Source of the DNA: Paramoeba atlantica
Lineage: Eukaryota > Discosea
Length of the DNA: 64,000 nt
NCBI GenBank assembly: GCA_977017575.1
Contig: CDRNVI010000043.1
Coordinates: 310,001-374,000 of the forward strand
Direction of reading: 5' to 3'
In this document: in pieces, positions 28,435-38,313 of the stretch
How positions within the stretch are numbered: the stretch's first letter is position 1
Layout: the number at the start of each line of letters is the position of its first letter
Position numbers and translations under genes: made by a program
Notes under the pieces: model-generated
The model's input: only the letters and a program-made list of their open reading frames with translations
Database searches by the model: none
Told to the model about the DNA's origin: nothing

Positions 28435-29490
28435 CTAAGTCCGTGCGTCATTCCTTGCCGTGTCGGTGGAAGTTCTTTCTTCATGGGACAGTGATACAAT
28501 CGTTTCCTGGTGATGCGATGAATTCGCTTCATCTAGTTTCGAATTATAAGCTTGTATTTTGTTCAATAGAATCTTTTTAGCTTGTTCCCAGACGTCACGC
28601 TGGTATTTTCGGTGGTCCAACGCAAGTTCGTCTTGCAGCGGCTCATAAAATTCGTATGCTTTCTTCAACTCCGTAACAAAATGAGATTCCAAAGCGGCCA
28701 ATTTCTTCTGGACTAATTCATCTAACTCACTCTCATCGTATGTATCCTCCACCGCAGTGAGTACAGGAGTATCCAATACGGGATCACCTTCAGGGAGGTG
28801 TCTCAACTTTTTCGCTGGTATAGGCAGAATCCAACCACTATCCGTAGATACCCGAGCTTCTACCAAGCTTCCATCCTCTTGCTTTATTTTAATCAGACGG
28901 AGTGAACACAACGAGTTGGTTTTTTCATCTACGTGCTTCACACAAGTAACGTCGATCGGCCATGGATTGTGTAAAATCTGCTTGGGCCGATCCTCCTGCG
29001 CGGGTATTTCTTCCTCCTGTACGTTCACTCCCTCCACAATAATTTGATTTTTGTACGCTAGAACGTTTCGTATGCGACCCCGCTGGCCACGGTGAATGCC
29101 GGTGACTACTTCAACCAAATCTCCAGGATACCACACCCACGGTGATATCTGGTATCCGGGTGTCATCCACACGTAATTTTTCTTTAGTTCACTGAGCTGT
29201 CTTTTGTTCAGGTCTCGCTTCTCCCATTGGGAATGATACGTGTGATCTTGATAAAAATCCAGTTCTGAGGGATGTCGCATGTCTTCCGCTTCTTGAATGT
29301 TTTCTCGATCGGTAAGATCATGTCTGCTGTCGCAATAGTGGCCACGAAATTTGTTGGATAATTTAATATTTCTTAAGCGATTGGGTCCAAGATTGTATCG
29401 CTTTCCTTTCGGGACTTTGGGATAGTACCATGGGTTTCGAAATTTGTATCGCGCAACCTGCACTCTATGCGTTAAGGTACACTTCAGCAT
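28435..29490 (-). CDS. Mitochondrial large-subunit ribosomal protein uL24m
   Basis: 351 residues, larger than bacterial L24 (about 100) as is common for mitochondrial forms. The KOW-type core lies at residues about 122-157 (PGDLVEVVTGIHRGQRGRIRNVLAYKNQIIVEGVNV), followed by the C-terminal L24 stretch HNPWPIDVTCVKHVDEKT. The basic aromatic N-terminus (ARYKFRNPWYYPKVPKGKRYNLG) suits a ribosomal extension or presequence, and the helical C-terminal extension from about 255 is charged. It initiates large-subunit assembly by binding 23S-like rRNA. Confidence 0.85.
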   Translation of the reverse strand: MLKCTLTHRVQVARYKFRNPWYYPKVPKGKRYNLGPNRLRNIKLSNKFRGHYCDSRHDLTDRENIQEAEDMRHPSELDFYQDHTYHSQWEKRDLNKRQLSELKKNYVWMTPGYQISPWVWYPGDLVEVVTGIHRGQRGRIRNVLAYKNQIIVEGVNVQEEEIPAQEDRPKQILHNPWPIDVTCVKHVDEKTNSLCSLRLIKIKQEDGSLVEARVSTDSGWILPIPAKKLRHLPEGDPVLDTPVLTAVEDTYDESELDELVQKKLAALESHFVTELKKAYEFYEPLQDELALDHRKYQRDVWEQAKKILLNKIQAYNSKLDEANSSHHQETIVSLSHEERTSTDTARNDART

Positions 29491-29882
29491 ATTGAGGAAA
29501 AAAAAGCAAAGCTGTATCTAAGATGTAGTAAGTGCTGTTGGATTCACTATCCAAAAGGAGTGACTAATCGAGTAGCTACTGAGATAAACTAGTACATATA
29601 AAAACAAAATACGACAATATTGCCAAGTACCACAAAGTGCATTTCCAGAGCTTAGGAGGATCGAAGCATTGATCTAACAGTAAGTGATCAAGCGAAGGTC
29701 TATTCGGCAGTAACCAAGGTGATTCTTATTCTTCTGGAATAGAATCATCTAATACAATCTCATTCTGTTATTCGATATTTTATATAGTCCATTTCGTCAG
29801 TCCCGATTATGACATTACGACTTCGTCTATTCCTACCCATTTCTACCAAACAACACCCAATCAAATTGGGTAACATACCAAA
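29491..29882. other. Intergenic, nothing recognised
   Basis: AT-rich spacer; no coding or RNA signal. Confidence 0.5.
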
Positions 29883-31307
29883 CTAAACAAAGTATACACT
29901 CGAGAGTGCCTCTCCCAGGCCCACAGCCATGATTAAGGGGGGTGGGTTGTCTTCGTCATAAAATTGTTGGTGGATATTCTGCACCACATCTCGAATCTCT
30001 TTTTCCTCAGGTGCTCTCGGTCGGTAAAATAGTGACAAGGTTCTGCGGTTAAGATCAAGTTTATCACCCTTAGCAGGTTTAGCCACTTTAACGTCATCAT
30101 ACCACTGCGTGATGGCTCTCTCCTCCACATCCATAAGCAGCTGCAACTTCACCCCATGCTCCGTAAGCTGGTGCAACAGGTCACTTCCCGTCTCCGGCAC
30201 ATCCCCCACCATTTTAAGATTCCGTCCAAAAGCCTTTCCTTTCGCAAGTTTTAACTTCACCAACTCCGCACACGCCACCGCATCCTCCGCGGCGTCATGT
30301 CCCCTCACCATATCATTCTGAATCGTCCGGTGCAACAACGTCGCCACCAACATTTTCAACGAATGTACCTTTCGTCTCCCCCCCTCTCTCCCCCCCCCCT
30401 CTGGCTCCGCCGGAAACAGCTCCGTGAGCTCCACCACATTCCGATGCACCACCCGCAGCGCCTCCAGGTCGCACCCCACGTTATGCCCCACCACCGTGGT
30501 GTCGCGAAACAGCAGCGTGCGCAGCAGCGCCTCCTGGACCTCCCCCCGGCGCGTGCGCACCCCCGCCAGGGACTCCCGCGTGAGTCCGGTGAATTTGGTC
30601 AGGTAGTTCGTCACGGGGAACGGCGGGAGCACGAGCCTGTCGTAGACGACCTCGTGGGAGAAGACATCCACGAGCGTGACCCGGGCCAGCTCCGGGCCCT
30701 CGGTGGTCTGGACGGTGTCGCAGGTGATCGCGAGTGCGCTGTGGAGCTTGCGCGGGGTCGTGGGGGGGCGACTGCAGGTGGTGCGGTAGGAGGGGTCGGG
30801 GACGGTGAGACGGAGGCCGAGGGGGGAGAGCTGGGAGGGGGGGAGGGCGAGATCGCTGAGGGAACAGGTGAAACGGGTGTCGCGGCGTCGTTTTTTGGTG
30901 GAGTAGATCTCTTCCGGGATGTTGCCTTTGACGCGCTTGACCTCGGTGAAGAATTCCTCGCAGAAGAGGTGGACTTTGGATTCGCGTACGTGGTTGGTGA
31001 GTTTTAGACGGAAGTGATGGGAGGGGCAAATTCTGTCCTCGTAGGACATGCCCTCTTCGAGGAGCATCACGACGACTTGGGTTGGTTTTCCACAGGGAAA
31101 TGTCATCCATGTCGGAGACGTGCGTGGCTCCGAGAGCAGGGACTTAAACGTCACTTGACGTAGCATTTCGGTACTCAATACAACGGTAGGGGACAGCTTT
31201 AAGGCAAAGACATGGGACAACGAGGCGCTGCACTCGCACTTAATCTCCTCTTCGTCAGATTCGTCATTTGTAAGGCCATAGGCCATGTGATGCATATACG
31301 CTGTCAT
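29883..31307 (-). CDS. REXO1/Rex1-like DEDDh exonuclease family protein with altered motif I
   Basis: 474 residues from the ATG at 31307. The exonuclease domain matches Rex1/REXO: TTEGPELARVTLVD, VVYDRLVLPPFPVTNYLTKFTGLT, motif II VVGHNVGCDLEAL, and motif III GHDAAEDAVACAELVKLKL. REXO proteins trim 3' ends of 5S, 5.8S and tRNA precursors. Motif I, normally DCEM with two metal ligands, reads TCDT (AITCDTVQ), so the first Asp is replaced by Thr and the Glu by Asp; activity is doubtful. The N-terminal 170 residues are unassigned and acidic. The gene contains a GC-rich island at 30.37-30.90 kb. Confidence 0.8.
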   Translation of the reverse strand: MTAYMHHMAYGLTNDESDEEEIKCECSASLSHVFALKLSPTVVLSTEMLRQVTFKSLLSEPRTSPTWMTFPCGKPTQVVVMLLEEGMSYEDRICPSHHFRLKLTNHVRESKVHLFCEEFFTEVKRVKGNIPEEIYSTKKRRRDTRFTCSLSDLALPPSQLSPLGLRLTVPDPSYRTTCSRPPTTPRKLHSALAITCDTVQTTEGPELARVTLVDVFSHEVVYDRLVLPPFPVTNYLTKFTGLTRESLAGVRTRRGEVQEALLRTLLFRDTTVVGHNVGCDLEALRVVHRNVVELTELFPAEPEGGGREGGRRKVHSLKMLVATLLHRTIQNDMVRGHDAAEDAVACAELVKLKLAKGKAFGRNLKMVGDVPETGSDLLHQLTEHGVKLQLLMDVEERAITQWYDDVKVAKPAKGDKLDLNRRTLSLFYRPRAPEEKEIRDVVQNIHQQFYDEDNPPPLIMAVGLGEALSSVYFV

Positions 31308-31633
31308 GCTGCGTCTGATTCTGAAAAGAAATTTTGTTATATTCAAATTTGTTTCTTTTCGTTAAAATTATCTGAATTAGATGTTAACTTAACATCGTTT
31401 AAATTAAAAGCAATAAGCCTATTTTGAGTGCATATTTTTTCGAAGCATCACGAATCGACATGCAAGGTCTCTTTTCTTTGTACAATGTACGTAAAACTAA
31501 CGGTTGTTCGTAATCTGAAAAGTAATCTCAAACGTGAACTATGGAGAGAGTTTCATGTTTTCGTATGTTTTGTGAGTGACGTTCGCAAGGAAAACTAGCT
31601 TTTTCGCTTCACCAATCCGATGTGCAACTAGCG
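31308..31633. other. Intergenic, nothing recognised
   Basis: AT-rich spacer, no coding signal. Confidence 0.5.
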
Positions 31634-33139
31634 TTAGAGGACATATTGCTCCTCCTCCAACACACCATCCTTAAACATCTTGCGCAACTGGACGGCCAGC
31701 TGACGACTGTGCTCGACTCCGAAGTATTCCAAGAATCCCAGAAGCTGCCGTCCCATGTCCAGCGTCACGCGTTTCGATACACGAGGATCGGACATTATTT
31801 GTCCTGCGGCTGCAAATACTGTCTGAATTACATTCTGAGGAAGGTACAGGCGAAGTACAATAATGCAATCAAGAAGGCTTAAAATCGGACCCAAATGGCG
31901 GAAAATACACTCGTTTAGTCGAGACGCAATTTTCTCAGCAAGCTGCCTCAACTTTTGTTTCTCAAGCTCTGTTTGTGCTGAAGTAATTGAGAGTTTCCGA
32001 TACATGGAACGCGCAGCCTGTAACGACGTAACAACCATGATTACATCCATGCGCTCACTCGTAGCAATTTTTTCGAGCAAACGTTCACACACCTCAGGAG
32101 TCAACACTCGCCATTTACGAAAAATCATACAAAGCGTGGCGCTCTCTTTAGCGTTGTATTCATGGACGTTCATCATAGCCCTGGTCGCTAAGTCAAAGAT
32201 CGGTTTAGGAAAAATATCATGTACCGTGTAACATTGAATGATACGCAATATCTGAGGCAATTCTAACTCATTTACAAGCTCACCGATGCGGCGCGACATG
32301 GCTTTCAAAAGAAGCCTTCGCAAATCAAGCGTTTCTTTCTGTGCATGTTCGAACGAACGAAAGAGCTTCGTTGACATGGAACGTATCATTCCCTTCTCCA
32401 GCTGAGTGTAAATCCCTCGTTCCAGCGCATACTCCAGCGCAGTCCACAGAGGTTTATGGTAATAGTCTGCGACGCAAACAAAAGTGCTAATGTAAATAAC
32501 GTCATCCTGAGCAAGTAGCCCATAGTTCATCCGCCGCACGTATTCGACACATAAAATTTTCATAATTTGTGAGTACAATGTAAGGGCTAACCAGTTATAT
32601 TGCTTGAATTGCACACAATAGTATAACGAGCGACGCAATTCTCCGATTGAAGCTGTCTCAACAAATCCGGGACGCAACATCAGCTGCAACATGCTCTCCA
32701 TGCCTTTGATACTCGACGAACGTAATTCACTCACAAAGCCTTCCATCGCTTCCTTTGAAAGCATTTGTATTTGTCCCATCTCCGGAGAGGCCCCAATAGC
32801 GGCACTCTTTCGTGCCAATTTTTTTTTGGCCTTCTTGTCTCCGTCTAACGCCTCAATTTGCACTCGCAGCTCTTCGTAGCGCATGGCGCTCTCTGAAAGC
32901 GTGTTGCAGAGGCCGGACAGTTCAGTGGTTGTCTCCGGAGTTGCACCCGGAAGTCGGACACCCGGAATGGATGTCACCGCGTCCTCATTCTCGATCACCG
33001 TGCGGCGCTGCATGATATAAGGCGGTGCATTGAACAGTGACGTGACGCGAGACGTTGATCCGAAGGACTGCAGCATACCTGCACAAAGCCGTGTAGGGGT
33101 CCCAATCTTACCATAACACCTCACCAGCAGTCGACACAT
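31634..33139 (-). CDS. Mitochondrial helical-repeat protein (unknown; editing or ribosome-assembly type)
   Basis: 501 residues from the ATG at 33139; a second ATG at 33076 is possible. The N-terminus (MCRLLVRCYGKIGTPTRL) looks like a presequence. The body is made of paired helices of about 35-40 residues (EYVRRMNYGLLAQDDVIYISTFVCVADYY, LLLKAMSRRIGELVNELELPQILRIIQCY, ATRAMMNVHEYNAKESATLCMIFRKW, MDVIMVVTSLQAARSMYRKL), a pattern shared by RAP/FASTK-like and ARM-type organelle RNA factors. Several subunits of kinetoplastid editing and mitoribosome-assembly complexes look like this. No single orthologue can be named. Confidence 0.65.
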   Translation of the reverse strand: MCRLLVRCYGKIGTPTRLCAGMLQSFGSTSRVTSLFNAPPYIMQRRTVIENEDAVTSIPGVRLPGATPETTTELSGLCNTLSESAMRYEELRVQIEALDGDKKAKKKLARKSAAIGASPEMGQIQMLSKEAMEGFVSELRSSSIKGMESMLQLMLRPGFVETASIGELRRSLYYCVQFKQYNWLALTLYSQIMKILCVEYVRRMNYGLLAQDDVIYISTFVCVADYYHKPLWTALEYALERGIYTQLEKGMIRSMSTKLFRSFEHAQKETLDLRRLLLKAMSRRIGELVNELELPQILRIIQCYTVHDIFPKPIFDLATRAMMNVHEYNAKESATLCMIFRKWRVLTPEVCERLLEKIATSERMDVIMVVTSLQAARSMYRKLSITSAQTELEKQKLRQLAEKIASRLNECIFRHLGPILSLLDCIIVLRLYLPQNVIQTVFAAAGQIMSDPRVSKRVTLDMGRQLLGFLEYFGVEHSRQLAVQLRKMFKDGVLEEEQYVL

Positions 33140-33341
33140 TAAATAAAAGGAATGAGTACAAGTAAAGAAGCAGTTACACAAGTTCGTACAAATAAACCAA
33201 ATCACGAGAAGAAAACGGATTCTATAACTTTAGGGAAACATGTAAAAGAGGTCAAAGACATTATCGCTATAAAGTGCATACTAATCTGGGCAAGAATCTC
33301 CGCTCCAAACTGGATGCATGCACTAAAAAGCCAGTGAAACT

Positions 33342-35027
33342 TTATGAAGGAACGTCGTACAGATGATCAAAATTGAAAGCAAAATCATCATCTGCCATGA
33401 TATCGTCGTTTGCCTCATCGACCGGGCCTTGGAAAGGGTTTCGAAAGGACAGTCCGAATACACCCTTTCTATACTGACTCATAGCTTTTCGGTCGTCCTC
33501 ATTGATTTCGGCGGGCAAATCATTTCCCTGCTCTTGCTCGAGAGATGACACCTGAGGTGATACCTGAGACTTAAAAAGTCCCTCCCCGTGTAAGCTGCCC
33601 ATTGGTAAGAAACCCATCCCGAGTCGCATTGCAGGTAAGGGTGAGTGAGGTGCATTGGGACCGAAACCTTCGGTCTCGATGGGCATTGTCGCGCTCACAT
33701 GCGACGGAGACAATGAGCACATCGACTTCCCTGCGGAATCGCTCAGGTGTTCTGTACAAGGAACCATCGATCCCCTACCGCACAACAAATGACCTTTATC
33801 CGTAAGCGGTGTACTTAGTTTCGCGTGCTTGAGCGGAGGACTCACCTGAGAGACCGCAGGGCTGGGTCGATCATAGACTGGCCCTTCAGGCGATTCCGGT
33901 GGAATATGCTGTGTGGCAGACACGTGACTTCTTCCCGACCTCTCAACCGCCTCCCCCGGCTCCGTTTGACTTCTCCCCACATTTCTTCTCACGCCTACCT
34001 CCTCCGTTGCCACGCCCCCCCTTCCCGCCTTCTCCCCTTGCGCTCCTGCTTGCGACCCCACATACACCGACGGCACCCCACTACCCTGCACCCCCCCCTC
34101 CTCCCCCTCCCGCCTCATCTCCACCTCATCATACGACGCCACAAGACTCGCAATCCGACACACCGGGACCCCCACGGGTCCAATTGCACTCTCCAACGAC
34201 ACCGGACTCGACCCCGGACCACACGCCAGGCTCATACGCCCCCCGAACGCGGTCACCAGGTCACAGAACGGACGCAGCCCGCGGGCCTCAAACACCTTGG
34301 TAAACGGACGACACCCTCTATGGCTCTCACGACTATCCCTACCACTCCTACCGCCCGGGTCCTCTCCCCCCAGACGGTACCCCTCGAGGCAGCGAATATC
34401 CAACGAGACAAAGCTGTTGGCCCCCGCTGCTGCGGGTTGGGCACTCACAGAGCCCCGCCCTACGGCAGCGCTCGCCCTGAAGTGGACCCGGGCGTGCAGC
34501 GGGGTGAAGCTCAGCCGGGTCGCCCCGGGGGGCAACACATGGAGCAGATCGCTGAGCTGCCGGCCCCGGCAGGTGAGCTGGCAGTCCGCGTGCTTGGGGT
34601 CAATGGGGCGCTCCGGGGTACAGCGCTGGGTGGAGAGCGTGTAGGCCCGGGTAAGGGCTTTGGTACAGTGGATGCGGAGCTCAAGGGTACTGTTGGGGGA
34701 GAAACGGAAGGTGGCCTCGGTGAGGGGGGCGACGAGGGTGGGGCGTAGGGCGATGAGGAGAGGACGGGTGGTGGTGCGGAAGGCAAGGGGAGGCCCGGGG
34801 CGGGGAAGGGCACGGTTGTCGTCGGACAGAGATTGATACTGGAGGAAGAGACCGTTGGTGGAGGGGAGGGTGACGGCGAGGTGGACACATTTGGTAGAGG
34901 AGGTAAACAGGAGAGACGCGGCGTGGGCTTCGAACTCGAAAACGGTCTCGTCGGAGATTCGTGAACCGGCGCTAAGGATTTTCCAGAAGACCCGGGCGGA
35001 GGAGGCGTTGAGAATAAAGTCTGCCAT
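33342..35027 (-). CDS. RAD9-like checkpoint clamp subunit (9-1-1 complex)
   Basis: 561 residues with an ATG at 35027. The N-terminal PCNA-like domain fits RAD9: FILNASSARVFWKILSAGSRISDETVFEFEAHAASLLFTSSTKCVHLAVTL, then FLQYQSLS and a second lobe around SFVSLDIRCLEGYRL, FEARGLRPFCDLVTAFGG. After residue about 320 comes a long Pro/Ser/Gly-rich tail with acidic end (DDIMADDDFAFNFDHLYD), as in RAD9 where the tail is phosphorylated and binds TopBP1. The 9-1-1 clamp loads at damaged DNA to activate ATR. RAD1 or HUS1 are less likely because they lack such tails. A strong C-to-G wobble switch covers 33.93-34.90 kb. Confidence 0.75.
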   Translation of the reverse strand: MADFILNASSARVFWKILSAGSRISDETVFEFEAHAASLLFTSSTKCVHLAVTLPSTNGLFLQYQSLSDDNRALPRPGPPLAFRTTTRPLLIALRPTLVAPLTEATFRFSPNSTLELRIHCTKALTRAYTLSTQRCTPERPIDPKHADCQLTCRGRQLSDLLHVLPPGATRLSFTPLHARVHFRASAAVGRGSVSAQPAAAGANSFVSLDIRCLEGYRLGGEDPGGRSGRDSRESHRGCRPFTKVFEARGLRPFCDLVTAFGGRMSLACGPGSSPVSLESAIGPVGVPVCRIASLVASYDEVEMRREGEEGGVQGSGVPSVYVGSQAGAQGEKAGRGGVATEEVGVRRNVGRSQTEPGEAVERSGRSHVSATQHIPPESPEGPVYDRPSPAVSQVSPPLKHAKLSTPLTDKGHLLCGRGSMVPCTEHLSDSAGKSMCSLSPSHVSATMPIETEGFGPNAPHSPLPAMRLGMGFLPMGSLHGEGLFKSQVSPQVSSLEQEQGNDLPAEINEDDRKAMSQYRKGVFGLSFRNPFQGPVDEANDDIMADDDFAFNFDHLYDVPS

Positions 35028-35225
35028 TTAACAAGCCGTGTGACAATGCGTATTAAAGCCCCATTTGGATGCCTCCACTGGTGTTGGACGATTCCGTAGC
35101 TCGGTGGCTTATAATGTCATTGCGTAAGAACATTTCAAAAAAAAAATCATCGCACGTCAATTTCTAGGATAAGACACTGCATACTACTTCTGTACTTATC
35201 ACATTACAATTACCAAGACATTCTA

Positions 35226-36582
35226 AACCCCTGGCCATTATAACCCCTGGCCACCAATAAGGCACCCCCCCGTATTTTTTGCATGAGGGGGTATGATAGG
35301 GTTATCATACCATGTTTTCGTTCAAAATTTTGAGATCTGTACGTTCCCGCTGTTTTTAGCTCATGAAAAATAAAAAAATATTTTACCACTTTAACATTAG
35401 GGTCGATTTATGAAAAAATCATTCCGCAGGCCTCCGAAAGGTGGCCTCAGCCCCCTGGGGAAGGAACTCATGCTTTTAAGGTTTCAAGATGGCATCCCAA
35501 AGAAACGAATAGCATGTGAATTGAATGTAAGCGTGAAATACATTCGAAAATACCTCCGTGATCACCCCAAAATTGAGACGAAAAAAAGCCTAAAGAAATC
35601 CCCACAGAAAAAAAAAAAATCTCGTAAAAAAAGGATTGAAACCATTATTTCTAAGAAAGATGCGGCAGGGGTGCCAAAGTACAGTTCAAAGCGTATTTCT
35701 GTTGTTTTGTGCAGAAAGGGTGTTACTGCAAGCCCTCGAACTGTTCGTCGAGATTTGAGGCAAGCAGGGCATCAATATAGGCCACGCCCAATTTCACAAG
35801 GGCTCACCGCTGTACAAAAAGAAAAACGCGTACAGTTTTCTTTGAATTACAAAGAGGACATATCGAAATTGATATTCTCAGATGAGAAGGCGTTTGATAC
35901 AAACGATAATCGAATGAAAATGTGGGTAAGAAAAGGAGAGACCCCTGCAAAGAGACTAAAGGTGCGCTGGGCGCCTAAGTGTCAGGTGTGGGGTGCTATA
36001 GGAATTAACTGGAGATGCTTAAAAATTTTATCCAGCAGGACCTCTATTACCCACGAAACATACATAGACACACTAAAACATGTTTATTTCCCCCGCAAAA
36101 GAATATTTCAACAAGATGGTGCCACCGCTCATACGGCCAAGGCCACCATAAATTACTGAACAAACGAAAAATTAATCTACTAAAAAATTGGCCCCCAAAT
36201 TCTCCCGATCTTTCTCCCATTGAAAACATATGGTCAATGGTACAACAAGACGTAAATGAAAAGCTACCATCTACAGTTTCCGAACTGCAAAGGTGTATTC
36301 TAAACACATGGAGTTCTTTACCGACTGAGATGATAAACGATACCATCTTAAGTTTCGATCGTAGACTGAAGGCCTGCGTCGAACTAGGTGGCGAAAAGGT
36401 AAAAACGTGGTAAATAGTTTCCACTTTATAAATAGCTATAGGACTAGTGACCAAGTGTGGGAGGACATAAATCCCGAACTGAGATCTGCAAAATGCCATT
36501 GAAATTAGCTCAAACAAACAAAGCATCAAATTTTTAGAGGGGGGTGCCTTATTTTGGCCAGGGGTTATAATGGCCAGGGGTT
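35226..36582 (+). mobile_element. Tc1-like DNA transposon with compound inverted repeats
   Basis: A 1,357-bp element flanked by TA (35224-35225, 36583-36584). Inverted ends of about 45 bp (35226-35270, 36539-36582) differ by only one or two bases plus a one-base gap. Each end contains AACCCCTGGCCA twice, separated by TTAT, then AATAAGGCACCCCCC. The transposase is on the plus strand (35410-36413). Nearly identical ends argue for a recent insertion. It sits in the spacer upstream of RAD9 and interrupts no recognised gene. Confidence 0.92.
35410..36413 (+). pseudogene. Tc1/IS630-type DDE transposase with one frame change
   Basis: First 249 codons (35410-36159): helix-turn-helix MLLRFQDGIPKKRIACELNVSVKYI, a long Lys-rich linker, second HTH region with SPRTVRRDLRQAG, first Asp in FSDEKAF, second Asp in QQDGATAHTA. 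The rest is in another frame (to 36413): NWPPNSPDLSPIENIW carries the catalytic Glu. The distance from the second Asp to Glu is 104 nucleotides, giving DD34E with a 2-base insertion or DD35E with a 1-base loss. Apart from this one break near 36.16 kb the gene looks intact. Confidence 0.9.
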
Positions 36583-36736
36583 TATAATGCTTCTGTACTT
36601 GTCACAATACAGTATTATGATAAGCACATACAGTAGAAAAAACATGATTCCTTGTGCCAGTGTTGCCTATTAGCTGGATCACACAACTTGGCGAAAATCA
36701 GTGCGGTCGCCGGTATTTACGTGCTTAGCTACGTAG

Positions 36737-37345
36737 TTACCTATCGGGATTCTCTATCTCTATTAAGGATGGTTCTGTTTGCATTGTTAAACCTTCGGAA
36801 TCGGCACAAAGTCCGCGCACGATACGATCGAGTCGTCTTTCTTGAGTATGTTTTTCAAAATCGACGTTTTCTATCTCGAAAGCTTTGTTGGGTATTTCTA
36901 TTTGTTTTTTCGATACACCGTTATCGAGATTTTGTTCCAATGCATATGCGAATTCGTATTCATTGTCGGAAGATGAACTGTTTTGAGACCCGCCATTTGA
37001 TGAACTATCTGACACATTGTCGTCGATTTCCAGAATGCCTAATATTAGATTCATTTCTACTGTAGCAGAGGATATCTCTTCCGGTATTTCTGTTTCAGTG
37101 TTTCTACGTTTTTCATGTGAATTCTTAACCTGCGGACTAAAACGAGAAAAAGTCTTCTCCCCGTCTTCCGAACGAGTTCGTTTATTGCACTGGATGATGT
37201 CCGGATCTATGCAGGAACTTGTTTCGAATGACTTAGTTTCATCAAGCAGGACTTGAGCCTTTTCACGAAGAGATCGTAACCCCAACGCCCCGTCTGAGTA
37301 GTTTGAACTGCTAGAGGCGCGTGCGTCCCATTCCTTTGTTGACAT
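36737..37345 (-). CDS. Hypothetical acidic, Ser/Asn-rich protein, 202 residues
   Basis: ATG at 37345. Mostly disordered and acidic, with SDSSSNGGSQNSSSSDNEYE in the middle, an ALGLRSLREKAQVLLDE helix near the start and ERRLDRIVRGLCADSEG near the end. No family recognised. Such proteins are often nuclear regulators, but nothing here shows that. Confidence 0.6.
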   Translation of the reverse strand: MSTKEWDARASSSSNYSDGALGLRSLREKAQVLLDETKSFETSSCIDPDIIQCNKRTRSEDGEKTFSRFSPQVKNSHEKRRNTETEIPEEISSATVEMNLILGILEIDDNVSDSSSNGGSQNSSSSDNEYEFAYALEQNLDNGVSKKQIEIPNKAFEIENVDFEKHTQERRLDRIVRGLCADSEGLTMQTEPSLIEIENPDR

Positions 37346-37595
37346 GCTAAGGATAAAACAGTGATTGTATCTGAAATATGGTATGTTAATAGAGAGCGCA
37401 TCTATCTAAAATATAGTCTACAAGTATTTTCAACGCACCGTTTATCCAAGTACAGTTACTTTCCAAGTAAACCTTCTTTCAAGTACAGTTATTAAAACAT
37501 TCCCCCTTCTGAGGATTTCACCCTACCAATCATGAATATCACGATATCAGTGAGTAGGAAAAAAGCGAAACGAAGCACACTCATGTTTTTGACTG

Positions 37596-38141
37596 TCAAG
37601 AGTGCTCTCTACGCTTTTTCACGTAATCAAGTACAAGAGAAATATCCCGCAATCCGAACAATCCACCAATTATAGTGTTTTCGAACACGTACTGATTGTT
37701 GATCAATTCACCTTCTTTTTCATGTTCTGCAACACTCAGTTCTTCCTTCGTGACTCGAATGGCGTTAGCTATGGCTTTAGGCCCCACGAGAAGATTAAGG
37801 TGCCTAGAGATTTGAGAAAATTCAGTAGGAGATTCCAACTTTAGTGCCGTTCGATCGCAATGTCGAAACATGCTACGAAGGACCTCACCCAAAAAAGCGA
37901 AACGTTCAAAACTGGGTTCAGAATAACATTGGTTCCAAAAGGGTAGAGCTTCATGCATTTCAACATCAGTTAAAACATTTCTGAGATATGGATGCAACAT
38001 CTGGACTATATACTGTGCACGTCGATCAAGACCCACTTTAGAATTTGGTGTGGTTCTTAAAGTAGAACTAGGATGCAACAAGTCTTGTATGGACCCCAAA
38101 TTATCAAGCAATTGCAAGAAGGTTCTCCTACGGTAGCTCAT
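37596..38141 (-). CDS. Hypothetical helical protein, 181 residues
   Basis: From the ATG at 38141 (MSYRRRTFLQLLDNLGSIQDLL). A CAG lies 8 bases upstream after a TTTCATATTACCAA tract, a plausible trans-splice acceptor that supports this start over upstream non-ATG codons. Helical throughout (RRAQYIVQMLHPYLRNVL, FAFLGEVLRSMFRHCDR, AEHEKEGELINNQY) and a short hydrophobic patch IIGGLFGLRDISLVLDYV. No family recognised. Confidence 0.6.
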   Translation of the reverse strand: MSYRRRTFLQLLDNLGSIQDLLHPSSTLRTTPNSKVGLDRRAQYIVQMLHPYLRNVLTDVEMHEALPFWNQCYSEPSFERFAFLGEVLRSMFRHCDRTALKLESPTEFSQISRHLNLLVGPKAIANAIRVTKEELSVAEHEKEGELINNQYVFENTIIGGLFGLRDISLVLDYVKKRREHS

Positions 38142-38313
38142 CGCGAAGCTGTTGGTAATATGAAAAAGAGCATTGAGATCAGAAGTCTTCCATTTCAAAT
38201 AAAATTACAACAAAAAAAATATATAATTTGAATGAGGAGGGTCATACTGATGAGATACATCGTAGGAGCATCGCATAAATACTACACTATTAAAAGATAA
38301 CTCATCATTTCAA

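Noticed and set aside
30297-31007. Long plus-strand open frame in the REXO-like gene
   Set aside because: It lies in a GC-rich island where stops are rare; the minus-strand frame carries the exonuclease motifs and this one is low-complexity Gly/Glu/Arg.
33825-34748. 307-codon plus-strand frame opposite RAD9
   Set aside because: His/Pro/Thr-rich shadow of the GC-skewed island; the RAD9 frame on the other strand is conserved.
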